NCBI GenBank assembly: GCA_900543715.1
Contig: UQSX01000014.1
Coordinates: 1 to 57,038, forward strand
Length of the DNA: 57,038 bases
Direction: 5' to 3'
Origin: an uncultured Blautia sp.
GTDB taxonomy: Bacteria > Bacillota > Clostridia > Lachnospirales > Lachnospiraceae
Shown: positions 7,631-16,093 of the stretch, piece after piece
How positions within the stretch are numbered: the first letter of the stretch is position 1
Layout: the number at the start of each line of letters is the position of its first letter
Position numbers and translations under genes: made by a program
Notes under the pieces: generated by a model
What the model was told of the DNA's origin: nothing
The model's input: only the letters and a program-made list of their open reading frames with translations
Databases searched by the model: none

Positions 7631-8971
7631 ATGCAGAAAAATCTGACACAGGGGCCGATCACAAAGACATTAGTATTTTTTGCCCTGCCTATGATCGGCG
7701 GAAATATGCTGCAGCAGCTTTATAATATTGCAGATACCCTGATTGTAGGCAGGTTTATTGGTTCCGGGGCATTGGCGGCGGTAGGCTCTTCTTATACCCT
7801 GATGACCTTTCTCACATCTATCCTGCTGGGGCTGTGCATGGGCAGCGGGGCGGTATTTTCTATCCGCTATGGAGAGGGCGATATGGAAAAGCTCCATGAA
7901 AGCCTGGGAGCTTCCTTTGTTCTGATCCTTGCAGTGGCTGCAGTGCTGAATCTGGCAGTTTTTCTTCTGATAGATCCCATTATGTATCTTCTTCAGGTCC
8001 CCGAAGAAATCTATGCTATGATGCGGGAATATCTCTGGGTGATCTTCTGGGGGATTCTGGCTACATTTTTGTACAATTATTTTGCCTGTCTTCTCAGAGC
8101 AGTGGGGAATTCTGTGGCACCGCTGATTTTCCTGGCAGTATCCTCTGTGATGAACATTGTTCTGGATCTGTGGTTTGTCCTGGGATTTCATTGGGGAGTG
8201 GCAGGAGCGGCTTTTGCCACGGTGCTGTCCCAGTATGTGTCCGGGATCGGTCTGGCAGTCTATACTTACTGGAAAACTCCAGAGTTCCGCATCCGGTTAA
8301 AATATCTGAGGCCGCGGCTGGCTATGCTCCGGGAAATCGCCCAGTTCTCTTTTCTCACCTCTGTCCAGCAGTCGGTGATGAATCTGGGAATTCTTATGGT
8401 CCAGGGCCTGGTAAACAGCTTTGGAACAGTGATCATGGCGGCTTTTGCGGCAGCGGTAAAGATTGATTCTTTTGCCTACATGCCCGCCCAGGAGTTCGGC
8501 AACGCCTTTTCCACCTTTGTGGCACAGAACTATGGTGCAGGAAAAACGGACAGGATTAAAGAAGGCATTAAAAAAGCAGTAATGATGTCTGTGGCTTTTT
8601 GCCTGGTGATTTCTCTTCTGGTATTTATCTTCGCCAGACCGCTGATGATGATCTTTGTGGATCCTTCAGAGACAGAAATCCTAGCAGCAGGAGTGGAGTA
8701 TTTGCGGATCGAGGGAGCCTTTTACTGTGGAATCGGCTGTCTCTTCCTCCTCTATGGACTGTACAGAGCCATTAAAAGACCGGGAATGTCTGTGGTACTT
8801 ACCATATTTTCTCTGGGAACCAGAGTAGTGCTGGCCTATGCGCTGTCGGCAATAGATTTTATCGGCGTTACAGGGATCTGGTGGTCAGTGCCTATTGGCT
8901 GGGCTCTGGCGGATTTTGTGGGATTTCTGTATTACAAAAAGAATAAGAAAAAGCTGTTTACCAAGATTTAA
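7631..8971 (+). CDS. MATE family efflux transporter (second copy)
   Basis: The 446-residue protein begins MQKNLTQGPITKTLVFFALP, the typical N-terminus of the DinF/NorM-like MATE branch common in clostridia. The helix-1 motif QLYNIADTLIVGRFIG and the matching second-half segment AYMPAQEFGNAFSTFVAQNYGA are clear. About twelve membrane segments are present. It exports unknown organic cations using an ion gradient. It differs strongly from the MATE at 347-1687, so the two are not a recent duplication. GGGGGAAAG precedes the start. A stable terminator follows at 8999-9042. Confidence 0.93.
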   Translation: MQKNLTQGPITKTLVFFALPMIGGNMLQQLYNIADTLIVGRFIGSGALAAVGSSYTLMTFLTSILLGLCMGSGAVFSIRYGEGDMEKLHESLGASFVLILAVAAVLNLAVFLLIDPIMYLLQVPEEIYAMMREYLWVIFWGILATFLYNYFACLLRAVGNSVAPLIFLAVSSVMNIVLDLWFVLGFHWGVAGAAFATVLSQYVSGIGLAVYTYWKTPEFRIRLKYLRPRLAMLREIAQFSFLTSVQQSVMNLGILMVQGLVNSFGTVIMAAFAAAVKIDSFAYMPAQEFGNAFSTFVAQNYGAGKTDRIKEGIKKAVMMSVAFCLVISLLVFIFARPLMMIFVDPSETEILAAGVEYLRIEGAFYCGIGCLFLLYGLYRAIKRPGMSVVLTIFSLGTRVVLAYALSAIDFIGVTGIWWSVPIGWALADFVGFLYYKKNKKKLFTKI

Positions 8972-8998
8972 CCAAAAACAGGTAACAGGTAAAATAAA

Positions 8999-9042
8999 GG
9001 AAAGTTATAATTTCTGTAAAGGAAAGAATAACTTTCCTTTTT
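8999..9042 (+). terminator. Intrinsic terminator after the second MATE gene
   Basis: GGAAAGTTAT (8999-9008) and ATAACTTTCC (9028-9037) form a perfect ten-base stem. It is followed directly by five T. It ends the MATE transcript before the PhoH gene. Confidence 0.85.
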
Positions 9043-9121
9043 ACATTTGTGGGATACGTCCGGCAGGCGACTGCCGTGAGCTGTCCTGTCGAAAAGTATA
9101 TATGGTAAAGGAGACCTGCGT

Positions 9122-10495
9122 ATGGTAAAAATCTATGTCATTGACACCAATGTTCTCATCCAGAATCCTCAGGCTCTGCTGAGCTTTGAAGACAATCAGG
9201 TGATTCTTCCGGTGGTGGTGCTGGAAGAACTGGATAACCTGAAGAAAGCAGAGGGAGAGAAAGGAAGAAACGCCAGAGCAGCCATACGGATCCTGGAAGA
9301 GCTGCGCCTGAAGGGAAATATTCTGGAAGGGGTCCGGCTGGAACCTCATGGAATTATCCGGGTGGAGAAAAATTACATAGATGTAAAACTTTCGGAAGAT
9401 CTGCCGGAGGATAAGATGGATAACCGGATCTTAAAAGTCTGCAAAGGACTGGCGGAGTCCTCCAGCGAACAGGTGATTCTGGTGACAAAGGATATCCTTC
9501 TCAGGATCAAAGCACAGATCATCGGGATCCGGGCGGAAGACTATACCACAGAGCAGGTTGCAGAATATGAAGGGCAGTATAAGGGAAGAATCGAAGTATA
9601 CGTGCCGGAAGAAAAGTTTAAGGATTTCAAGAAAAAAGGGGTTCCTGTGGAGGACGTTTATCTTTCCGATGATCAGGGCAACCGGAAAGTGCCCAAACTG
9701 GAGGAAAACGAGTTTGTGATCTTAAAGGCGGATCAGTCTGCCAGAAAGACTCAGCTGGGAAGAGTGGAAAAAGGAATGATAAAGAAACTGGAATACCGGA
9801 AAAGCATCCCTTACGGAGTAACGCCCAGAAACGCCGGCCAGTATTTTGCTCAGGAGGCTCTTATGCAGCCTGCGGACAAAGCCCCCCTGGTGATCATCAA
9901 GGGAATGGCAGGCACCAGTAAGACCTTTTACACCCTGGCAGTAGGTCTGGAAAAGGTGTTGAATAATCCTACAGGAGAATACAGGAGGATCCTGATCTCC
10001 AGGCCCAATGCCCAGTTTGATTCAGATATCGGCTTTCTGCCGGGAGATGAGCAGGAAAAGATCTCTCCCCTTATGCGGCCGATTATCGACAATCTGGAAC
10101 AGCTCATTGATTCCAATGAAGAAGAGCGGTACAAAGATGAAATGGAGCTTCAGGGGAAAATCGATGAGATCTTCGAGAGAGGGCTGATCCAGACAGAGGC
10201 TTTGAATTATATCCGGGGCCGCTCCATTGTAAAGACTTATCTGATTATTGATGAGGCCCAGAATATGACACCCAATCAGGTAAAGGGGATTATTACCAGA
10301 GCAGGGAAAGGAACCAAGATCATCCTTCTTGGAGATACGAACCAGATTGACCGGCCTATGCTGGATGAAAGGACTAACGGGCTCAGCTTTGCTTCGGAAT
10401 ATATGAAGGGCAGCCCCCTCTGCTGGCAGATCACCTTCTCACCGGAGGAGTGTGAACGTTCTGCTCTTGCCATGGACGCTATTACGAGACTATAA
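9122..10495 (+). CDS. PIN domain-PhoH ATPase fusion (PhoH2/YlaK type)
   Basis: The 457-residue protein has an N-terminal PIN nuclease domain of about 150 residues (VIDTNVLIQNP, EELDNLKK and acidic residues in VTKDILLRIKA). A PhoH-type P-loop ATPase follows from about residue 240 (VIIKGMAGTSKTF Walker A, YLIIDEAQNMTP Walker B, LLGDTNQID). PhoH2 proteins are RNA unwinding and cleaving enzymes in the few cases tested. The Walker A has Ser where most PhoH proteins have Gly (GTSKT rather than GTGKT). GGAGACC lies before the ATG. An HD-domain gene follows after 21 bases and may be co-transcribed. Confidence 0.92.
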   Translation: MVKIYVIDTNVLIQNPQALLSFEDNQVILPVVVLEELDNLKKAEGEKGRNARAAIRILEELRLKGNILEGVRLEPHGIIRVEKNYIDVKLSEDLPEDKMDNRILKVCKGLAESSSEQVILVTKDILLRIKAQIIGIRAEDYTTEQVAEYEGQYKGRIEVYVPEEKFKDFKKKGVPVEDVYLSDDQGNRKVPKLEENEFVILKADQSARKTQLGRVEKGMIKKLEYRKSIPYGVTPRNAGQYFAQEALMQPADKAPLVIIKGMAGTSKTFYTLAVGLEKVLNNPTGEYRRILISRPNAQFDSDIGFLPGDEQEKISPLMRPIIDNLEQLIDSNEEERYKDEMELQGKIDEIFERGLIQTEALNYIRGRSIVKTYLIIDEAQNMTPNQVKGIITRAGKGTKIILLGDTNQIDRPMLDERTNGLSFASEYMKGSPLCWQITFSPEECERSALAMDAITRL

Positions 10496-10516
10496 GAAAA
10501 GGAGCTGCTACAGTAT

Positions 10517-11197
10517 ATGGCTGAAGAGAATAAAGGTGAGATCACTTATAGACAGATAAAGAAAAACGAAGAGATCAATTTACTGATTGAAAGAGGAAAC
10601 CAGGTACTAAATGTCCTGGGATTTACGGAACATTCTAAAAAACATGCCGCCAAAGTGGCTGAGACAGCAGGAAAGATCCTGAAAGACCTGGGATATGGAG
10701 AAAAGGAAATCCGTCTCAGCAAGATCGCAGGGTATATGCACGATATCGGCAACAGCATTAACCGCCATGACCACGCCCACACAGGAGCCCTGCTGGCTTA
10801 TGGGATCCTGAAGGATCTGGGGATGCCTCTGGAGGATGTACTCACGGTGACCACTGCCATTGGAAATCATGACGAATCTACAGGCACTGCGGTGGATGTG
10901 GTATCTGCCGCTCTGATCCTGGCAGATAAGACCGATGTCCGCCGGAACCGGGTGCAGAATTCCTCTATTGCCAACTTTGATATCCATGACCGGGTAAACT
11001 ATGCGGCCCTTACTTCTACTCTGGAGGTAAAGAGGGAAAAACGGGTGATCCAGATGGATCTGGAACTGGATGACGAGATGTGTACGGTAATGGACTACTT
11101 TGAGATCTTCCTGAAACGGATGATCATGTGCAGAAGAGCAGCTGAAGTTTTGGGATGTAAATTCAAACTGGTGGCTAACGGAAATAAAATATGCTGA
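10517..11197 (+). CDS. HD-domain phosphohydrolase
   Basis: The 226-residue protein carries the HD-domain metal ligands in order: HSKKHAAKVAE, AGYMHDIGNSINRHDHAHTGA (HD pair plus further histidines), IGNHDES and ILADKTDVRR. Such proteins hydrolyse phosphate esters of nucleotides or are (p)ppGpp- or cyclic-dinucleotide-related; the substrate is not evident. The C-terminal 60 residues form an extra domain. AAGGAG precedes the ATG. The 21-base spacing puts it in the phoH operon, which hints at an RNA or nucleotide link. Confidence 0.85.
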   Translation: MAEENKGEITYRQIKKNEEINLLIERGNQVLNVLGFTEHSKKHAAKVAETAGKILKDLGYGEKEIRLSKIAGYMHDIGNSINRHDHAHTGALLAYGILKDLGMPLEDVLTVTTAIGNHDESTGTAVDVVSAALILADKTDVRRNRVQNSSIANFDIHDRVNYAALTSTLEVKREKRVIQMDLELDDEMCTVMDYFEIFLKRMIMCRRAAEVLGCKFKLVANGNKIC

Positions 11198-11204
11198 CAG
11201 ACCG

Positions 11205-11356
11205 AAAAGGCTGCTGCATGAAACTAGAATCGGGAATACTTATATATTTTATTGCTCAGTCTGCGCTGCTTTAAGCCTATAGTCTCAAAGTATGCCCGAC
11301 AAATTCCCATAAAATATAGAAATATTCCTGACATACGTTTCATGCAGCAGCTTTTT
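11205..11356. repeat. 152-base element with imperfect terminal inverted repeats, probable bidirectional terminator
   Basis: The outer 48 bases at each end (11205-11252 and 11309-11356) are inverted copies at about 39 of 48 positions, and the outermost 20 bases match at 19. The 56-base centre contains further short self-complementary pieces. Each end finishes in a T run for the strand leaving it, so the element could terminate the HD and the D-2-hydroxyacid dehydrogenase genes, which converge here. The size also fits a small MITE-like insertion, though no target duplication is visible. Confidence 0.55.
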
Positions 11357-12350
11357 AACGTTTCTGGAAAGTCAGCTCTGTGTCGCAGGTCCCGGCGGTG
11401 ATCATCTGATAAATGCCCAGTATGCCGCATTTTACCATACTTTCCACTGCTGCATCGGTATAAAAAGCCATGTGCTGTGTCATGATCACATTCCGGAACT
11501 GATGAAGGTAAAACCAGTTCCGGTCAGCCAGAATATCGGTCTTGTGATCCTGATGGATGATCTTCTCTTCTCCTTCGGCAGTATCGATCCCCAGAGCACC
11601 GATGTGCTCTGATTCGATGCCTTCGATCAAAGCCTCCATATCTGCCAGCTCTCCTCTGGCACAGTTGATGATCACTACCCCTTTCTTCATTTTTCTGATA
11701 CTTTCCCGGTTGATGATCTCTCTGGTAGAATCAAAGAGAGGCATGTGCAGAGTGATAATGTCAGACTCTGCATAGAGGGTATCCAGATCCACATAAATGG
11801 CAGGAGGGGTGACAGCAGGATTTTTTCTTACATCATAGGCCAGGATCCTGCAGCCAAAACCGGAAAGTTCCCGGATTACCTGGGCGCCTATCCGCCCTGT
11901 TCCCATAACCCCTACAGTAAGGTCTTTCATTTCCCGGCCCATTAATCCGGCCAGAGAGAAGTCGTTCACCTGGCCTCTCCAGAGGGCCTGTTTATACTGC
12001 CTCAGACACATGAGCATCATCATAATGGTAAAGTCTGCAACACCATTAGGAGCGTAACTGGCATTGCATACATGGATGCCTAGTTTCTTTGCATATTCCA
12101 GATCAATGTGATTGTATCCAATGGTTCTGGTAGAAATATAGTGGACGTTAAGCCTGGCCAGGGCATCCAGAAAGGGCCCATCAATCCTGCCCTGTCCCAG
12201 AATGGAGATTCCGTCATATCCTTTTGCCATAGATACATTTTCCAGAGAAGGGATTTCTGCGGTTATCCGGATCTCTATGGGCAGTTCCTTTTCTAACTTG
12301 CGGATGGCATCCAGCTCATCCTCCCGTGTTTCATAAACCAGTATTTTCAT
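11355..12350 (-). CDS. D-2-hydroxyacid dehydrogenase (D-lactate dehydrogenase family)
   Basis: The 331-residue protein has the NAD-binding glycine motif MGTGRIG at 149-155 and the catalytic set Arg232 (NCARGELAD), Glu261 (TAEGEE) and His293 (TQHMAFY). These are offset by three from the classic D-lactate dehydrogenase residues. The family reduces 2-oxoacids such as pyruvate or branched-chain 2-oxoacids to D-2-hydroxyacids, reoxidising NADH in fermentation. AAGGAG precedes the start at 12350; the longer frame from 12425 is not supported. The stop codon overlaps the inverted-repeat element downstream. A degraded LysR gene lies divergently upstream and may once have regulated it. Confidence 0.9.
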   Translation of the reverse strand: MKILVYETREDELDAIRKLEKELPIEIRITAEIPSLENVSMAKGYDGISILGQGRIDGPFLDALARLNVHYISTRTIGYNHIDLEYAKKLGIHVCNASYAPNGVADFTIMMMLMCLRQYKQALWRGQVNDFSLAGLMGREMKDLTVGVMGTGRIGAQVIRELSGFGCRILAYDVRKNPAVTPPAIYVDLDTLYAESDIITLHMPLFDSTREIINRESIRKMKKGVVIINCARGELADMEALIEGIESEHIGALGIDTAEGEEKIIHQDHKTDILADRNWFYLHQFRNVIMTQHMAFYTDAAVESMVKCGILGIYQMITAGTCDTELTFQKR

Positions 12351-12390
12351 AGTATGTCTCCTTCTTATAGATAAAACCTGTCTGTAGATT

Positions 12391-12419
12391 ATGATAGAGG
12401 GGGAAAAGATCGATTGCAA
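12391..12419 (-). promoter_or_regulatory. Probable promoter of the D-2-hydroxyacid dehydrogenase gene
   Basis: On the minus strand TTGCAA (12419-12414) and TATCAT (12396-12391) are separated by 17 bases. It lies about 40 bases upstream of the start codon, within the gap that faces the truncated LysR gene. Confidence 0.4.
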
Positions 12420-12457
12420 CTGCAAATATCCTATGATAACATAAGATAAACTTATAA

Positions 12458-13270
12458 TATGATACCAGAGCCATTACCCAGCAGATCCGTGCTCTGGAAA
12501 GTCATCTGGGCGTACAATTGTTTGATCGGAATACCCGTCCTGTGAGACTGACACCGGAAGGCAGCGTATTTCTCAGAGAGGCAAAAGGGATCCTGGAACG
12601 TGTGGAACAGGCGGAACACAGGGTCCGGGAAGCCTCTGTGGGACTGGTAGGCAGTCTGAAAGTGGGCTATATCAAGGGGTATGAAAGAAGCGGTCTCTCA
12701 GACCGGCTTCGCAGTTTTCATAATAAATATCCAAACATTCTGATTTCCTGTTACCGCTGGGATACAGGAGTCCTGGAGACCGGCCTTCAGAAAGGAGACT
12801 ACGATATCATCTTTACATGGAACAGTGAAGATAGTGCAAAAAACGAGGATACCGGCTGTATCTGTGTGGAAAGATCGCCGCTGACGGTAGTGCTGTATGA
12901 CAGTCATCCCTTTGCCCGACGACAGGTGCTTAGGAGAGAAGAACTGGCACAGGAAGCGATCATTTATATGACTCTTTCAGAAGACGGAAATTCCTTTGGG
13001 GACCTTCATTTCCTGGAACTGTATCAGAAATCCGGCTGCCAGCCTCATATCCTGTTTCAGAGCAATGACATAGAAAGTATATTGATGATGGTTGCCGCAG
13101 AGGAAGGTATATCGATACTTCCCTCTTTTGTTACCAGCAAAATTACCAATGGAGACAATCTGAAATTTATTCCCCTGGAAGGATCCGAAGAATTTGTGGA
13201 TATTTACGCTCTGTGGAAGAAAAACAGGAAAAACCAGATCCTGGAACATTTTCTGGAAGAAATTCGTTGA
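12458..13270 (+). pseudogene. LysR family regulator lacking its N-terminus
   Basis: The open frame begins after an in-frame TAA at 12455-12457 and reads TRAITQQIRALESHLGVQLFDR, the second half of a LysR helix-turn-helix. A nearly full effector-binding domain follows. The first 30 or so residues, including the first HTH helix and any ATG, are absent, and no frame just upstream supplies them. The only possible starts are internal (for example TTG at 12518), which would remove the DNA-binding domain. I therefore read it as a pseudogene made by a deletion on the side facing the dehydrogenase, its probable former target. The C-terminal part is otherwise intact. Confidence 0.75.
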
Positions 13271-13283
13271 AAAGAACCCTTTA

Positions 13284-13346
13284 TCGACAGATCCCCCTTT
13301 CTGTGCTATGATTATATTTACACGATCATAGAACAGAAAGGGGGAT
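13284..13346 (+). promoter_or_regulatory. Promoter and ribosome binding site enclosed by a 22-base inverted repeat
   Basis: TCGACA (13284-13289) and TATGAT (13307-13312), with a 17-base spacer, form a promoter for the TetM-like gene. The arms 13291-13312 and 13325-13346 are inverted copies at 21 of 22 positions around a 12-base loop. The left arm covers the spacer and -10 box; the right arm contains the AAAGGGGG ribosome binding site. It could be an operator, a hairpin that hides the binding site in read-through RNA, or a terminator for the upstream LysR gene (GGGGGATTTT). Confidence 0.6.
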
Positions 13347-13350
13347 TTTC

Positions 13351-15432
13351 ATGGAAAATACGTCTGAAAATAGACAGAAAAACCAGGCTTTAATGCCTTC
13401 AAAACATATCAGTATCGGCCTTCTGGCCCATGTAGATGCAGGAAAGACCACTTTGGCGGAAAGCCTTTTGTTTCATACAGGAAGTATCCGGAAGATGGGA
13501 AGAGTGGACCATCAGGACGCATTCCTGGATACAAATGAGATGGAGCGGTCCAGAGGTATCACGATTTTCTCAAAGCAGGCAGTTTTTAAACTGAAAGACA
13601 AGGAGATCACCCTGCTGGATACTCCGGGACATGTGGATTTCTCTGCGGAAATGGAGCGTACCCTCCAGGTGCTGGATTACGGGATTCTGATCATCAGCGG
13701 CCCTGACGGAGTACAGGGACATGTAGAGACCCTCTGGAAACTTTTAAAACAGTATCAGATCCCTACAGTACTCTTCGTGAATAAAATGGATCAGGAGGGA
13801 ACAGAAAAAGAGAAGATACTGGACCAGTTAAAGATGCGTCTTCATGAACACTGCATAGATTTTTCCCGGGACAGAGACCGGGAAGAATTTCTGGAAGAAG
13901 CAGCTATGTGCGGGGAGCCTGCGCTGGAAGAATATCTGGAAACAGGAAATATCTCTCAGAAGAAACTTGGGGAAATGGTAAAAAACAGGGAGCTTTTTCC
14001 CTGCTTTTTCGGTTCAGCCCTGAAATCCCTGGGGATCACGGAATTTCTGGAAGGACTGGAGGATCTTTTGGAATGTCCTTCTTATCCTGAAACATTCGGC
14101 GCCAAGGTCTACAAGATTTCCAGAGACGACAAGGGGACCCGGCTGACTCACATGAAGATCACCGGAGGAAGCCTGAAAGTAAAACAGCTGCTTTCTGGAG
14201 ATGGATGGGAGGAAAAGGCGGACCAGATCCGGATTTACGACGGTCAGAGTTTTCAGACAGTAGAAGAGGCCGGGGCCGGCTGTGTCTGTGCAGTTACAGG
14301 TCTTACCAAAACCTGGTCGGGAGAAGGCCTTGGGGCAGAACAGGCTTCGGCGCCTCCGGTTCTGACTCCCGTGCTGACCTATGAGATCCGGCTGCCCCAG
14401 GGCACCGATGTTCATGGAATGCTGATTCGTCTCAGGCAGTTGGAGGAGGAGATTCCGGAACTTCAGATCCTGTGGAATGAACAGCTGGGAGAGATCCATG
14501 CTCAGGTTATGGGGGAAGTGCAGATTGAGATCCTGCAACAGATGATCCTGGAGCGTTTTGGCATAGAAGTGGAATTCGGCTCCGGGAATATCGTATACAA
14601 AGAAACCATCAAAGAGCCGGTAGAAGGGATCGGACACTTTGAACCTCTGCGTCATTATGCGGAGGTACACCTTTTGCTGGAGCCTTTAGAGAGAGGGGCA
14701 GGACTGATTTTTGCCGCAGACTGCAGCGAGGATGTTCTGGACCGAAACTGGCAGAGACTGATCCTTACCCATCTGGAGGAGAAACATCATCTGGGCGTCC
14801 TTACCGGTTCGGAAATTACAGACATGAAGATCACGCTGATCGCCGGAAGGGCCCACCTGAAACATACGGAAGGGGGAGATTTCCGTCAGGCTACCTACCG
14901 GGCGGTACGCCAGGGACTGAGAAAGGCAGAAAGTATCCTTCTGGAGCCGGTTTATGAATATTCCCTGGAGGTGCCTCAGGATACGGTTGGCCGGGCTATG
15001 GCCGATATCCAGCGGATGAGCGGAACTTTTTCCACTCCGGATATTCAGGGAGCATATGCTTTTCTTACGGGAACCGCTCCGGTGTCTGAGATGCGGGACT
15101 ATCAGAGAGAAGTCACAGCCTATACCAGAGGAAGGGGGCATCTGTCCTTTGTATTGAAAGGCTATGAACCTTGTCACAACAGTCAGGAGATCATAGAAGC
15201 GGCGGCTTATGATCCGGAAGGAGATCTGGAAAATCCTACAGGATCTGTTTTTTGTTCCCACGGAGCCGGCTTTAATGTGCCCTGGGATCAAGTGGAGGAG
15301 TATGCCCATATCGATACAGGATTTGGGAAGGAAGAGGAGCCGGAAATGGAGATCCAGTCGGCACCGGCTCCCAGTTTTGAAGAGATCCGCCTGACCCAGC
15401 AGGAACTGGAGGAGATTTTTGTCCGTACTTAA
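13351..15432 (+). CDS. TetM/EF-G-like ribosomal-protection GTPase, separated from its NYN domain by a frameshift
   Basis: The 693-residue protein has translation-factor GTPase motifs: GLLAHVDAGKTTLAESLL (G1), the ERSRGITI switch, DTPGHVDF (G3), NKMD (G4) and FFGSALK (G5). EF-G-like domains II-V follow. This layout is that of TetM/TetO-type ribosomal protection proteins, which remove tetracycline from the ribosome. This divergent branch is annotated as such by similarity, and resistance is not proven. The frame ends in EEIFVRT-stop, while the sequence after the stop continues in another frame as KRPRYNQEED and an NYN domain. Related proteins continue as RTYGPVKR, so a short deletion (about 10 bases) appears to have cut one longer protein in two. 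Confidence 0.8.
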   Translation: MENTSENRQKNQALMPSKHISIGLLAHVDAGKTTLAESLLFHTGSIRKMGRVDHQDAFLDTNEMERSRGITIFSKQAVFKLKDKEITLLDTPGHVDFSAEMERTLQVLDYGILIISGPDGVQGHVETLWKLLKQYQIPTVLFVNKMDQEGTEKEKILDQLKMRLHEHCIDFSRDRDREEFLEEAAMCGEPALEEYLETGNISQKKLGEMVKNRELFPCFFGSALKSLGITEFLEGLEDLLECPSYPETFGAKVYKISRDDKGTRLTHMKITGGSLKVKQLLSGDGWEEKADQIRIYDGQSFQTVEEAGAGCVCAVTGLTKTWSGEGLGAEQASAPPVLTPVLTYEIRLPQGTDVHGMLIRLRQLEEEIPELQILWNEQLGEIHAQVMGEVQIEILQQMILERFGIEVEFGSGNIVYKETIKEPVEGIGHFEPLRHYAEVHLLLEPLERGAGLIFAADCSEDVLDRNWQRLILTHLEEKHHLGVLTGSEITDMKITLIAGRAHLKHTEGGDFRQATYRAVRQGLRKAESILLEPVYEYSLEVPQDTVGRAMADIQRMSGTFSTPDIQGAYAFLTGTAPVSEMRDYQREVTAYTRGRGHLSFVLKGYEPCHNSQEIIEAAAYDPEGDLENPTGSVFCSHGAGFNVPWDQVEEYAHIDTGFGKEEEPEMEIQSAPAPSFEEIRLTQQELEEIFVRT

Positions 15433-16058
15433 AGAGACCAAGGTATAACCAGGAAGAGGACTTTGCAGTCAAGAAAGCTCCGGAAAAGACCAGAAGGTAT
15501 AAGAAACAGGAGCCGGAGAAAGAATATCTTCTGGTAGACGGATACAATATTATTTTTGCCTGGGAAGATCTTCAGGAACTGGCCAAGGTGAATATTGAAG
15601 GGGCCAGAAATAAACTGATGGACATGCTCTGTAATTATCAGGGCTACAAAAAATGTACCCTGATCCTGGTGTTTGACGCCTATAAGGTGGAAGGAGGACA
15701 GGGAGAAGTCCAGAAATACCATAATATTTATGTAGTCTATACAAAAGAGGCGGAAACCGCCGACCAGTATATTGAAAAGACAGTTCATGAGATTGGAAGA
15801 AAGTACCATGTAACTGTGGCTACCTCTGACGCTTTGGAACAGGTGATCATCATGGGGCAGGGAGCAGCCAGACTTTCTGCCAGAAATCTGAGAGAAGAAA
15901 TCCAGATGATGAACCAGGAGATCCGGAATCACTATCTGGAAAAGACAAAGAAAAGCGGCAGCTATCTATTTGAAAGCCTGCCGGAACATATGACAGATTT
16001 TATGGAAGATGTCCGCCTGGGAAGAAAAAATTTCGAGGATTTAGGAAAAAAGTCTTGA
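15432..16058 (+). pseudogene. NYN (YacP-like) RNase domain, frameshifted 3' part of the TetM-like gene
   Basis: From 15432 the frame reads KRPRYNQEEDFAVKK, a basic linker, then LLVDGYNIIFAWEDL, the NYN-domain start with its catalytic aspartate. VFDAYKVEGG, YTKEAETADQYIEK and VATSDALEQVIIMGQGA complete the domain. NYN/YacP domains are PIN-like RNases. There is no ATG, GTG or TTG with a ribosome binding site ahead of the first catalytic strand; the first usable start (GTG 15588) would remove it. The NYN frame is displaced by one base from the GTPase frame. It is probably untranslated unless ribosomes shift frame. Confidence 0.75.
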
Positions 16059-16085
16059 CCTTCCACCTGGTAGAAGGTGTATAGA
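16055..16085 (+). promoter_or_regulatory. MerR-type promoter with 19-base spacer
   Basis: TTGACC (16055-16060) and TATAGA (16080-16085) are separated by 19 bases, the over-long spacer typical of promoters activated by MerR proteins. The spacer carries a dyad centred at 16068, with ACCTTC and GAAGGT arms and inner ACC/GGT. The -35 box overlaps the stop codon of the NYN fragment. The MerR gene it serves is broken. Confidence 0.7.
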
Positions 16086-16093
16086 AAAGGTAA

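Noticed and set aside
15411..15434. Programmed -1 frameshift linking the TetM-like GTPase and NYN frames
   Set aside because: A run of five T is present upstream of the stop, but no X-XXY-YYZ heptamer in the correct frame and no obvious downstream stimulator were seen. A deletion fits better.
15588..16058. GTG 15588 as a genuine start of a separate NYN gene
   Set aside because: It would remove the first strand and catalytic aspartate of the domain (VDGYNIIF), and no ribosome binding site precedes it.
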